Source of the DNA: CALJXB01 sp965225935 | GTDB taxonomy: Bacteria > Pseudomonadota > Alphaproteobacteria > Kiloniellales > JAKSDN01 | Assembly: GCA_965225935.1 (NCBI GenBank) | Contig: CBDDCC010000024.1 | Coordinates: forward strand, 186,001-250,000 | Direction: 5' to 3' | DNA: 64,000 nt | In this document: positions 45,753-54,547 of the stretch, piece by piece | How the letters are laid out: each line of letters begins with the position of its first letter | Position numbering within the stretch: position 1 is the first letter of the stretch | The notes under the pieces: generated by a model | The model's database searches: none | What the model was told of the DNA's origin: nothing | The model's input: only the letters and a program-made list of their open reading frames with translations | Position numbers and translations under genes: made by a program

Positions 45753-46127
45753 ATGGGTATCGAGTTGATTGGTGGAGACAATGTCGAAGGCTTGCCTCTC
45801 TCCGACGCGGTGAGGGCGGGGGACTTCATATTTGTCTCCGGCATGGTTGGGTGCAACCCGGACGGGACCATCGTCCCGGGCGGTGTCGTTGCGGAGACGG
45901 ACAAGATTTTTGAGGACCTGACCGAGCTCTTGACCAAGGCGAATGCCTCCTTGTCTCAGGTTGCGAAGGTCAATGTTTACCTAACCGATGCGGCCGACTT
46001 CGATGCCTTCAACCGCGCCTATGCCAAGCATTTCAGCGCAGGAGCGCCCGCCCGCGTCGGTGTGGTCGCGGCCCTCACGATCGATGCGAAGGTCGAGATG
46101 GACTTCGTCGTCTACACCGGGGCCTAG
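45753..46127 (+). CDS. RidA/YjgF family protein
   Basis: A 124-residue RidA-superfamily protein (LSDAVRAGDFIFVSGMVGCN, and the C-terminal PARVGVVAALTIDAKVEMDF with the family's conserved Arg in PAR). RidA hydrolyses reactive enamine/imine products of PLP enzymes to 2-oxo acids and ammonia. AGGAG lies nine bases before the ATG. Its place directly after the SelA-like PLP gene and before a ThDP enzyme suggests the sequence amino acid, enamine, 2-oxo acid, ThDP chemistry; that is inference. Confidence 0.9.
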   Translation: MGIELIGGDNVEGLPLSDAVRAGDFIFVSGMVGCNPDGTIVPGGVVAETDKIFEDLTELLTKANASLSQVAKVNVYLTDAADFDAFNRAYAKHFSAGAPARVGVVAALTIDAKVEMDFVVYTGA

Positions 46128-46248
46128 CCGTAGCTCGATATCCGATGCCTTCCCCGCGATAGGCCGCTAGACCATGTTGGAGTTGGCGGTCGAATGGAAG
46201 AGCTTGTCCCCCGCGCCGCACACGACGTCGACAAGGCAGCGGGATCCG

Positions 46249-47898
46249 TCAGTGGCCGAAGGCGTCCATGTAGGGGCTAATCACGCATTGAACGGGGACA
46301 TGAATTAGTGTCGGTCTGTTGGTGCTCAACGCGCCTTCCACAGCACGACGGACATCTTCAACCGATTCGGCGCGAACGCCTTCGGCGCCCAAGGCCGTGG
46401 CAAAGCCGGGCCAGTCGCGTTCCTTCAAATCGACGGCAAACTCCCCGCCGTACTTCCGAGCTTGCGGCAGGGCTATCGCGCCCCACTTCTGATCGTCCAT
46501 GACCACGATGATGATCGGCCTGCCGTAGCGCTCGGCCGTGTCGAGTTCAAGGCCATGATACCCGATGGCCCCGTCGCCGACGAACACGACGACCGGACTG
46601 TCCGGGCGGCAGAAGCGGGCGCCGACGCCATAGGGCACTTCCGGGCCGATGGCGCCACCCAGGCCGCCGCGCATGTAGGTGTTGGGATGGCGCGGCTGAA
46701 GAACGCAGTCGGCCCAATAGTCCACGTTTCCGTGGCCGGTGGCATAGATGGTGTTCCCGGGCATCACGTCCGCAATTGCGTGCACCACGGCGTTCGGATG
46801 CAACGGACTGTCGGCATCCTTGCGGCCATATACGTCACCGTGGAAGTCGCGCCAAGCGCCGGCAGAGGCTTCTATCCAGCCCTCCTCGACCGGCGCCGGC
46901 GACAGCTCCAGCAGATGCTCGACAACAGCGGATACACTGGTCACGGCGGCGACGTCGCTGCGCCGGCCCTTTCCTATGTACGCGCCGTCGCAATAGCATT
47001 GAACCACCTTGGCGTCGTCGCGAATATGGCTGCCGAAGTCCAGGTCGCACTCGAGATGATGGCCGAGGAGCAACACCATGTCCGACTTGCCCAACGAGGC
47101 GGCGAGCGTGGGGTTCGCGAACACGTTTCCCGGGCCAACACACAACTGGTGCCGTTCGTCCACCAGTCCGCGCGCCAAGCGGATCAGCGAAAACGGCATG
47201 CGATGGCGCTCGAGAGCAGCGCGCAGCTTTGCCGGGTCGAACCCGCACTGCATGTCCCACCGCGCCTCGTCGCCGACAATCGCCAGCGGCCGTTTGGCGT
47301 GCGACAAGGCATCGGCCACTGCCGCGGCCGCCGTCGGATCCAAACCCGGCGTTCGAGCTGCTGGGCCTGAGGCGGGAGGCTGCCGCTCTGCCGGCCCGGA
47401 AAGCACGTTGATCGGGATTTCCAGGAAAGCCGGCCCGGGCCGCCCCGCCCACATGGCACGCCATGCCGTTTCTATGTATTCGGGGATTCGGTCGGTATCG
47501 AGGACGCGGGCCGAGAACTTGGTCAGCGACGTCATGAACTGAATATGATCGACCGACATGTCGGTGCCCGTATCGAACAGGCGCGTGCTGCTCTGTCCAC
47601 CGATGATAAGAATTGGCACGCCTGCCAGGGAGGCCATCAAGGCGCCGGTCACGGTGTTCGCGACCGCGGGCCCGAGCGTGACCACGGCGACGCCGGGCGT
47701 TCCGGACACGCGCGCGACCGCATCCGCCATGAAGCATGCCGCCGTTTCGTGCCGTGTGTGCACGACCTCGAGCTCGCTTGCTGATGCGGCATGATAGATC
47801 GAGTTCAGCGGTCCCCCGCTGACAGTGAAGATCTGAGAAACTCCCAGATTCGTCAGCGACTCGACGACCAGGTCGCCTCCTTCGTATCGGTTCGACAT
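46249..47898 (-). CDS. Thiamine diphosphate-dependent enzyme (acetolactate-synthase-like)
   Basis: A 549-residue three-domain ThDP enzyme. The catalytic glutamate is E51 in HTRHETAACFM. The central domain follows at about 190-330. The cofactor motif begins VFVGDGAIGYHG, but the usual closing Asn is replaced: VVMDDQKWG in place of a typical NN/ND. ATG 47898 has GGAGGAAG close upstream. Decarboxylation or carboligation of a 2-oxo acid is expected. It is on the opposite strand to the RidA gene and not obviously in an operon. Anabolic acetolactate synthase is less likely: no small subunit is present and the N-terminal signature differs. Confidence 0.85.
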   Translation of the reverse strand: MSNRYEGGDLVVESLTNLGVSQIFTVSGGPLNSIYHAASASELEVVHTRHETAACFMADAVARVSGTPGVAVVTLGPAVANTVTGALMASLAGVPILIIGGQSSTRLFDTGTDMSVDHIQFMTSLTKFSARVLDTDRIPEYIETAWRAMWAGRPGPAFLEIPINVLSGPAERQPPASGPAARTPGLDPTAAAAVADALSHAKRPLAIVGDEARWDMQCGFDPAKLRAALERHRMPFSLIRLARGLVDERHQLCVGPGNVFANPTLAASLGKSDMVLLLGHHLECDLDFGSHIRDDAKVVQCYCDGAYIGKGRRSDVAAVTSVSAVVEHLLELSPAPVEEGWIEASAGAWRDFHGDVYGRKDADSPLHPNAVVHAIADVMPGNTIYATGHGNVDYWADCVLQPRHPNTYMRGGLGGAIGPEVPYGVGARFCRPDSPVVVFVGDGAIGYHGLELDTAERYGRPIIIVVMDDQKWGAIALPQARKYGGEFAVDLKERDWPGFATALGAEGVRAESVEDVRRAVEGALSTNRPTLIHVPVQCVISPYMDAFGH

Positions 47899-48191
47899 TT
47901 CTTCCTCCACACCGCTACCGAGCAGGCCGTATCACCGGTGTAAGTTATCTCGCGCTGGGCCTCTTATGCGCCTATCGCCGCCGCCAAACGCGCGGGCACT
48001 TTCGAATATCTCCCCCTCGCGCCGCCCTGCCGGCACAAGACTGCCTCTGTTCGATAGGCGGCCGCGGCATGGCGGCCGGTCACATCGGCATCTCTTCCTG
48101 CGGGAACGCGTTCTGCGAGGCCAGCCAGCTTGGCGTTACGCGCTTCGGCAGGGACCGATATGCCGTAACCCGTGAGCATGTCGTGGTATCC

Positions 48192-49460
48192 CTAGCGCTT
48201 TATGACAACCTCCCGGGGAAGCTTGGAGAAGCGTTCGCATCCGTTTTCCGTTACCACAATCGACTCGGAGAAACCGATCCCGAACTCGCGATACTTGAGG
48301 CAGAGCGGTGGCATATGAAAAGTCATGCCGGGCTCGAGCGGTCGATGCTCTTCTTGGCGAAGAGAGATCACCTCCCCTTCGCCCCAGTCGGGCGGGTAGC
48401 TTATGCCGATCGAGTAGCCGAGGCGGTTCCTGTGGTAGTCGCCGAAGCCGGCCTTCTGTGTCACCGTGCGAGCGGCAACGTCCGCCTGATGCGGCGTGAC
48501 ACCCGGTTTGATCGTCTCCAAAGCGGCATCCACAGCGCCGATACAAGCCTCCGCCGCGCGAACCCACTCATCCTTGGGATTGCCGATGAAGATGGTACGC
48601 ATCAGGGCGGCCGTATAGCGATGCTGTGACGCTGAGATCTCGAAGTACATCAGATCGTCGTCCGCGAGCCTGTTCGACCCACCGGTTTGGTGCGGCAGGC
48701 ACGAGCGCTCGCCTGCAAGCACAAAGGGCGGCAGGCCCATGTACTCGCCACCATTCTCCAGCAGCGTCTTGTTGACGATGCCGTTGATCTCGTCGGCACT
48801 CGCGCCGGGGCGCGACGCATCCCAGCCGGCCTGCATGGCGAGATCCACAAGATGCGCCGATTTCCGCATCACCGCGATCTCTTCCGCCGACTTGGTCATG
48901 CGGGCGTCCCAGAGGATCTGGGTGGCGTCGATGTACTCGTTTCCTGGGAGGTCGAGCAGCAAGGTCTCGTGTTCATCGACCGTATAGAAGAAGCCGTGCT
49001 TCTCCACACCGATGCGCTTGCCGTTGCTCAAGCCAAGCTGCCGCAGCACGTTGACGGTCACGCTCGGCGGATGGTCCCAATCGTAGACCTTGGCGATCCT
49101 GGTGCTCCAAGCGAACTCGGGGGAGTTGATCCATTCGAAGTCTCTGACAAGAAACACCGGCTCGCCGTCCTTGGGAACCACGACACAGTGGTATTTGTAG
49201 TATCCGGGTGTCTCATAGCCGCTGAAATGCGTGATGTTCTCCGGCCCCCTGATGAGCAACGCATCAAGCTCCGTCTGGGCCATGGCCGCCTGGATCTTGT
49301 CGTAGCGCCGGACATACTCCTCCGGCGTGAAAGCCAACCGGTCATGCAGGATCATCGGCAATTCGTAGCCGGATTGGGTCTTTCGTGTGGTCTTTTGGAA
49401 GGTGACATGCTCGGTGTGTCGAGCGACATCGAAGATCTCGCGGTCGTCGGGCAAATTCAT
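48192..49460 (-). CDS. M24 (pita-bread) family protein, creatinase-like without full metal site
   Basis: A 422-residue protein of the creatinase/Xaa-Pro-aminopeptidase fold: an N-terminal creatinase_N domain (ALLIRGPENITHFSGYETPG) and a C-terminal pita-bread domain from about residue 180. The usual two metal aspartates are absent: the region reads FEISASQHRYTAALMRT, and the GHGIG motif reads GYSIGIS. The His at position 257 (CLPHQTGG) is where creatinase has its catalytic His. It is thus a creatinase- or ectoine-hydrolase-like amidinohydrolase/amidase rather than a metallopeptidase. Substrate unknown; a ureido or guanidino compound would fit the island. Confidence 0.82.
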   Translation of the reverse strand: MNLPDDREIFDVARHTEHVTFQKTTRKTQSGYELPMILHDRLAFTPEEYVRRYDKIQAAMAQTELDALLIRGPENITHFSGYETPGYYKYHCVVVPKDGEPVFLVRDFEWINSPEFAWSTRIAKVYDWDHPPSVTVNVLRQLGLSNGKRIGVEKHGFFYTVDEHETLLLDLPGNEYIDATQILWDARMTKSAEEIAVMRKSAHLVDLAMQAGWDASRPGASADEINGIVNKTLLENGGEYMGLPPFVLAGERSCLPHQTGGSNRLADDDLMYFEISASQHRYTAALMRTIFIGNPKDEWVRAAEACIGAVDAALETIKPGVTPHQADVAARTVTQKAGFGDYHRNRLGYSIGISYPPDWGEGEVISLRQEEHRPLEPGMTFHMPPLCLKYREFGIGFSESIVVTENGCERFSKLPREVVIKR

Positions 49461-49638
49461 GCTGTTTGGACTCCCAGTGTTCGGTTTGGAAGACGGCTAG
49501 GAACCGCGTTGGGCAGACCGGAACGCAAGCTGCAACTATGCCGAGGGCATAGCGGGCGAGTATATTGCGTTTGTTCCAATCGCACTTTTAAATCGGTAAA
49601 ACTAAACGGCAGCGCTGACGAGAGGAAACCTTGACGGC
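49461..49638. promoter_or_regulatory. Divergent promoter region, M24 gene / LysR
   Basis: A 178-bp gap between the divergent M24 and LysR starts. The AT-rich part (49560-49610) lies near the LysR gene. The usual place for LysR autoregulatory sites; none could be named. Confidence 0.45.
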
Positions 49639-50538
49639 ATGCAAAGCGTCTCGGACATAGACCTTCGATTGCTGAGGGTGTTCGTGGCCGTTGTCGAGGC
49701 GGGTGGCTTCTCGGCCGCGGAGTCGTATCTCAACGTTTCCACGTCGACGATCTCGGTTCATATGTCGAACCTCGAGAAGCGGATCGGGGTTCGGCTCTGC
49801 GAGCGCGGAAGAAGCGGATTTCGGTTGACGGAGAGGGGGCGGATCGTATTCGAGGAAACCAAGCGGCTGTTGAAAAGCCTGGAGGACTATTCCGGGACTC
49901 TTGCCGGCATAAAGAGCCTGCTGGGCGGAAGCCTGGCCATCGGAATGGTCGACTGCCTCGTAACCCATCCGAGGTTCCCCATCTCCAAGGCAATTCGCCG
50001 GTTCAACGAGCTCGACAACGACGTTCAGATTCAGCTGGTTGTCGCCGCTCGCCAGACTTTGGAGCACGATGTCGTGGACGGCCGGCTCCACGCGGCCATC
50101 GGCCCCTTCATTCGGAAGATCTCCGGTCTTCGGTTCGTGCCGCTTTTCAAGGAGCGCCATGAAGTATACTGCGGTGTCGGCCATCCCCTGTTCAAGGCGT
50201 CGCGGACGGTGATTGCGAAGGCCGATTTCTCCGTCTACCCGGCCATTGTCCGAATCTATCATCATGAGTTCGACCGGGCTCGATTGGGAGTGGTCCGGGA
50301 AGGCGCTTTGGTCTACAGCATAGAGGCCATGCTGACCCTCCTGCTTTCCGGCGGCTACATTGGATATTTGCCGCGGCATTACGCTCGGAAATGGGTGGAG
50401 GACGACCTTCTGGCCCCGATTCCCCGGACCGATCTCGGCTACCAATCGAAGCATGCGCTCATAGTCAAGCAAAGCAGCCGGGAATCCTTGGCCTTGAAAA
50501 CCTTCGTGTCTATCGTGAGGAAGGTATGCGCCGCCTAG
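49639..50538 (+). CDS. LysR-family regulator, right border of hydantoin island
   Basis: A 299-residue LTTR paralogous to the one at 31253. HTH: AGGFSAAESYLNVSTSTISV, then HMSNLEKRIGVRLCERGRSG. It is divergent from the M24 gene. The pair of related regulators brackets the island, which suggests duplication and division of control over transport and enzyme genes. Confidence 0.9.
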   Translation: MQSVSDIDLRLLRVFVAVVEAGGFSAAESYLNVSTSTISVHMSNLEKRIGVRLCERGRSGFRLTERGRIVFEETKRLLKSLEDYSGTLAGIKSLLGGSLAIGMVDCLVTHPRFPISKAIRRFNELDNDVQIQLVVAARQTLEHDVVDGRLHAAIGPFIRKISGLRFVPLFKERHEVYCGVGHPLFKASRTVIAKADFSVYPAIVRIYHHEFDRARLGVVREGALVYSIEAMLTLLLSGGYIGYLPRHYARKWVEDDLLAPIPRTDLGYQSKHALIVKQSSRESLALKTFVSIVRKVCAA

Positions 50539-50960
50539 GCCAAGAGCCCACGCGCGTGCCACCCGTGACTCGACCCCCTCGTGTCAAGGTTTGATAAACC
50601 TGAAAGTATGCTTCGGCAAATGTTCATTGTTCTCGATATGAGGCCATAGGATAGACTCGACCGAAACGGCGACTTAATTGCTGCTTGGAGAGGCCAGCTG
50701 GCGGGAGCTCGAGATCAGACAGCCCGAAAAGGTCGTGACCGTCGGGCCTCGGTGACATCCGATGCGCGATCGGCGTAGCGGCGTTCCCAGGCAACGATCG
50801 CGCCACTTTGGCCGTCGGTCGAGCGGCGTTGGGGATTCGTCGCCTATCCATGTGGGCTGGCGGTCTCGGGCGGTCCGGGCTGTCCAAGGTGAAGCTGTGA
50901 TGACCGGAATTGGTCCTGGAATAGGTCCATGAGAAAACACAACACGAACGGGAGGCCATT
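50539..50960. other. Intergenic, about 420 bp
   Basis: No supported gene; overlapping short minus-strand frames have no domain. GGGAGG lies six bases before the ATG at 50961. The promoter of the polar amino acid transporter is expected here. Confidence 0.5.
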
Positions 50961-51752
50961 ATGAAACGATTTGCCGCATCCATGCTTGTGGCTGCTGTAG
51001 GGTTTCTGATTCTCGCTACGTCAGTTCCCGCCAAGGCTCAAAAACTCACCCTTGGAAACGAAGGTACCTATCCGCCCTTCAGTATCCTCGGCACGGACGG
51101 CAACGTCTCCGGTATCGAACCGGAACTGGCGCGGGAGATGTGTAACCGCATGGGGATAGAGTGCGAGATCGTCGCGATGGACTTCAGCGCCCTGTTGCCG
51201 TCTCTCATCTCCGGCAAGATCGATATGATCGTATCGCAGCTCACGCCACTGCCGGAGCGGCTGGAGGCAACGGAGTTCACCGTGCCCATCATTTTCAATC
51301 CGGAAGGCTTCGTCGTTCCCAAGGGCTGGGACAAGGGCTACAACAACGAGGCCATGAGTGGAATGAAGCTGGGCGTGTACAAGGGCTCGTCCCACGCGAA
51401 GTACGTGGAAACGAAGCTGCCGGACGCCCAGCCCGTCTACTTCGAGAACAACGATCAAATGATGCTGGATCTGCTGGCTGGCCGCATCGATGCCGTGTTC
51501 GGGGGCAAGATCAACTGGCAGACTCTGCTCATCGACAAGCCCGAAGGTGCGGACTGGAAACTGAGCGAACCGGATTTCTGGGCGACCGGAAAGAAGGAGG
51601 GGATGAGCTGGGCCGTGCAGAAAGGTCAAGTGGACCTGGTGAAGGACGCCAATGAGGCGCTGGAATCGATCATTGCGGACTGCACCTATACAAAGATCCG
51701 CGCGAAGTATCTCGCGGTGCAGCTGCTGGAGGAGGAGTCCAAGTGCTTGTAG
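50961..51752 (+). CDS. ABC transporter substrate-binding protein, family 3 (polar amino acid type)
   Basis: A 263-residue SBP_bac_3 receptor with a Sec signal peptide (MLVAAVGFLILATSVPAKAQ). The mature part starts LTLGNEGTYPPFSILG, with GIEPELAREMCNRMG and the second-lobe GVYKGSSHAKYVE. This family binds polar amino acids, opines and similar small amines in the periplasm. A strong GGGAGG precedes the ATG. It leads a three-gene transporter set in which no ATPase gene is present. Confidence 0.92.
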   Translation: MKRFAASMLVAAVGFLILATSVPAKAQKLTLGNEGTYPPFSILGTDGNVSGIEPELAREMCNRMGIECEIVAMDFSALLPSLISGKIDMIVSQLTPLPERLEATEFTVPIIFNPEGFVVPKGWDKGYNNEAMSGMKLGVYKGSSHAKYVETKLPDAQPVYFENNDQMMLDLLAGRIDAVFGGKINWQTLLIDKPEGADWKLSEPDFWATGKKEGMSWAVQKGQVDLVKDANEALESIIADCTYTKIRAKYLAVQLLEEESKCL

Positions 51753-51854
51753 CCGCGCGGCGGCGGGCATGTCTCTTGCCGAGGTGCCCGTCGTGTTTGC
51801 ATGGGCGATGACTCCAGCTACTGATGGAGGGGCGACCGCAGATACGGTAATCCG

Positions 51855-52532
51855 ATGGAGGCGCTGAGCTTCGACGACGCCGGCTACGGCGACGAGCTGT
51901 TGGTCGGCGCCTCCGTTACCGTTCGGCTCGCTGTCTACAGCTTCGCCCTGAGTCTATTGTTCGGGCTCGTTCTGGGCCTGGTGGCTCTTTCGCGGAACGT
52001 GGTTCTGCGGGGCACCTGGCGGGCGCTCGCGTCCGCCCTGATGGGTGTTCCCTCGATCCTGGTCGTCTTCTTCATCTACTACAATTCCTCGTCGCTGATC
52101 AGGTCCGTCTTTGGGGCCGGTTACGAGATTTCGCCTTTCGTGGCCGGCGTATCGGGCCTCGCGATCGTCTATTCGGTCTATGTCGGCGAGGTCTTCCGGG
52201 GGGCGGTCATAAACGTTCAGTCGGGCCAGTTCGATGCGGCCCGCTCCCTCGGCTTGCGGCCCTGGGCAATGTGGACCTTTATCGTGTTGCCCCAGGCCTT
52301 GCGCCTTGCGTTGCCCGGCTTGACGAACGTGTGGATGGTGGTTCTCAAGGACACGGCCTTGGTCTCGATGGTCGGTCTCGCGGACCTCGTCCGTATTGCC
52401 GACGTGGCGGCTGCGGTCACCAAGAAACCGTTCCTCTTCTACCTCTTCGTGGGCTTCTCCTACATCATTTTCAGCTCGGTCACGATGGTTGCGGCCGAGC
52501 GGTTCGAGCGCTGGGTCAACCGCGGCCACTAG
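51855..52532 (+). CDS. Amino acid ABC permease (HisQ/GlnP type)
   Basis: A 225-residue HisMQ-type permease with about five helices, starting LVGASVTVRLAVYSFALSLL. The coupling loop reads FDAARSLGLRPWAMWTFIVL, followed by the ALRLALPGLTN element of the family. Partner of the next permease. Confidence 0.92.
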   Translation: MEALSFDDAGYGDELLVGASVTVRLAVYSFALSLLFGLVLGLVALSRNVVLRGTWRALASALMGVPSILVVFFIYYNSSSLIRSVFGAGYEISPFVAGVSGLAIVYSVYVGEVFRGAVINVQSGQFDAARSLGLRPWAMWTFIVLPQALRLALPGLTNVWMVVLKDTALVSMVGLADLVRIADVAAAVTKKPFLFYLFVGFSYIIFSSVTMVAAERFERWVNRGH

Positions 52533-52549
52533 CACGTGAAGAGATAGGA

Positions 52550-53245
52550 ATGGAATTCAACCCCGAACTCGCATGGCGCCTGTTGCCGCGTTTGTTGGAG
52601 GGGGCTTGGGTTACCCTGAGCGTGCTTCTGCCGTGCCTGGTGATCGGCATGATGATCTCCATTCCCATCGCGTTGGCGAGGTTGTCGAGCAACGCGGTGG
52701 TTGCCGGTACGGCTTGGTTCTTCTCGATGTTCTTCCGCGGTGTCCCGGCGCTGGTCGTCCTCTACATGATCTACAACGGTTTCGCGACCGTGGGCTTCAT
52801 TCGCGACACGTTTCTTTGGAACTTCTTCTCCGAGGCCTACTACTGTGCCGTTCTCGGGTTCACCTTGAACCATGCGGGCTTCCTGGTCGAGCTGCTGCGC
52901 GGCGCGTTTCAGGCAGTCCCATCGGGGCTGCTTGATGCCGCACGATCCCTCGCGCTTCCACGATACCTGGTGTTCTTCAAGATCACGCTTCCACTGGCAA
53001 TCCGGTATGGACTGTCGGCGTACATGAATGAGGTCGTGCTGTTCGTCAAAGGAACCGCGGCACTCGGGGCCATAACGATGATGGACCTGCTTGCGGTTGC
53101 CAACTCAGCGGTTTCGACCACCTATGACCCATTCACGCCGCTTGTTGGAGCCGCGTTCATCTACTGGGCCATGGTGCAAGTGGTCCTCGGGACCTTTGGG
53201 CGGGTCGAAGCCTACTTGAACAGGCATCTTGTGTCAGTTGTGTGA
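52550..53245 (+). CDS. Amino acid ABC permease (HisM type)
   Basis: A 231-residue HisMQ-type permease beginning MEFNPELAWRLLPRLLEGAW; the coupling loop is LLDAARSLALPRYLVFFKIT. ATG 52550 follows GATAGGA and is preferred over the longer frame from 52271, which runs out of frame through the previous gene. The two permeases and the receptor need an ATPase that this window does not encode next to them. Confidence 0.92.
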   Translation: MEFNPELAWRLLPRLLEGAWVTLSVLLPCLVIGMMISIPIALARLSSNAVVAGTAWFFSMFFRGVPALVVLYMIYNGFATVGFIRDTFLWNFFSEAYYCAVLGFTLNHAGFLVELLRGAFQAVPSGLLDAARSLALPRYLVFFKITLPLAIRYGLSAYMNEVVLFVKGTAALGAITMMDLLAVANSAVSTTYDPFTPLVGAAFIYWAMVQVVLGTFGRVEAYLNRHLVSVV

Positions 53246-53497
53246 CAGAAGCTCATCGGACCGGCGGGGACGCGAGATCGCGCGCGCGAGGGTTGGCAGG
53301 CGCAATGGTGCCGCTCCATTCCGGCCGGCCGGCCGCTGTCGCGGCCGAGGTCCAGGACGGCCGGACATTGGGGTCGCGACTGCGACGGGGCACCCGGCCA
53401 CCCCTAGCATGAGATCCAGCGTCGTCCAGTGCGCAGGGAACGAGCAGCCGTTTCAGCCGTCCGCAGACTGAAGTCGCAAGAGTAGGGGACATCGAAA

Positions 53498-54547
53498 ATG
53501 CCGAGATCTGGATTCCGGGTTGCCCTTTCCCACGATTTCTTGCGGCCCGATGGCCAAGCTACGATTGCGGGATTCGACTTGAGCCCGCTGCAGGCCGACT
53601 CCGAAACGGAGTTCGAGTACCTAGAGGCTGTCGAGGAGCTGAGAGCGGATCAACTGGACGATTACGACGCGCTCATACTGCAATGGCCACAGGTGACGGC
53701 GGCCAGTCTTGGTTCAAGCCGCCGTCTGGCCGTTGTCGCCCGTTTCGGCGTCGGCTACGACAACGTGGACATCGGCGCGGCAACGCGAGCAGGCGTCGCC
53801 GTTGTCAACACGCCCGATGCGGTGAGACGCCCCGTGGCCGTCTCGATTCTGACCTTTCTCTTGGCGCTGTCCGGTCGGCTCATGCAACGCGATCGTGCGA
53901 CGCGGGAGAGCAGATGGGAGGCGGTTGCCGAGGACATCGGCGTCGGTCTCGTCGGGCGCACCCTCGGATCGATCGGGCTTGGCAACATAGGACAGGAGCT
54001 CTTCCGCCTCGCCCGGCCGTTTGACATGGACTTCATCGCACACGACCCCTTTGTGGAGCCAGCGGTGGCGGAAGAGCTCGGGGTTCGCCTGGTCGGGCTT
54101 GAAGATGCTTTCCGGGAGGCCGACTTCTTGAACATAAGCGTTCCCCTGACGCGGGAGACTCGCGGGCTTGTCAATGGGGAACGCCTCGCGCTCATGAAGG
54201 GGACCGCGTTCCTGATCAATACGGCCCGTGGCCCCGTGGTGGACCAAAGCGCGCTGACGCGGGCGCTCCAGGAACGGCGCATCGCCGGCGCGGGCCTCGA
54301 CGTCTTCGAGAAGGAACCGCCGGACCCGGACGATCCAATCCTTGGTCTCGACAACGTGATCCTGGCACCGCACGCCCTATGCGAAACCGATCAGCTCCAA
54401 GGCGCCATCGGCAAAAGCGTGATCGACACGGTCCTCTCGGTAAAGCGCGGACAGCCACCCGGAAACCTTGTGAACCGTGACGTGCTGGAAAACGAGCGTT
54501 TCAGGGCCAAACTGGAGAACCTCCGCAATCGCTTCGGCCCGGGTTGA
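53498..54547 (+). CDS. D-2-hydroxyacid dehydrogenase family protein
   Basis: A 349-residue NAD-dependent dehydrogenase of the phosphoglycerate-dehydrogenase/formate-dehydrogenase-like family. The Rossmann motif is GSIGLGNIGQE, and the catalytic residues are Arg in NTARGPVVDQ, Glu in DVFEKEPPD and His in LAPHALCE. It interconverts a 2-oxo acid and a D-2-hydroxy acid in the cytoplasm. It lies 252 bp after the amino acid permeases on the same strand and converges on the thiolase gene. The substrate may come from the amino acid imported by the upstream transporter. Confidence 0.9.
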   Translation: MPRSGFRVALSHDFLRPDGQATIAGFDLSPLQADSETEFEYLEAVEELRADQLDDYDALILQWPQVTAASLGSSRRLAVVARFGVGYDNVDIGAATRAGVAVVNTPDAVRRPVAVSILTFLLALSGRLMQRDRATRESRWEAVAEDIGVGLVGRTLGSIGLGNIGQELFRLARPFDMDFIAHDPFVEPAVAEELGVRLVGLEDAFREADFLNISVPLTRETRGLVNGERLALMKGTAFLINTARGPVVDQSALTRALQERRIAGAGLDVFEKEPPDPDDPILGLDNVILAPHALCETDQLQGAIGKSVIDTVLSVKRGQPPGNLVNRDVLENERFRAKLENLRNRFGPG

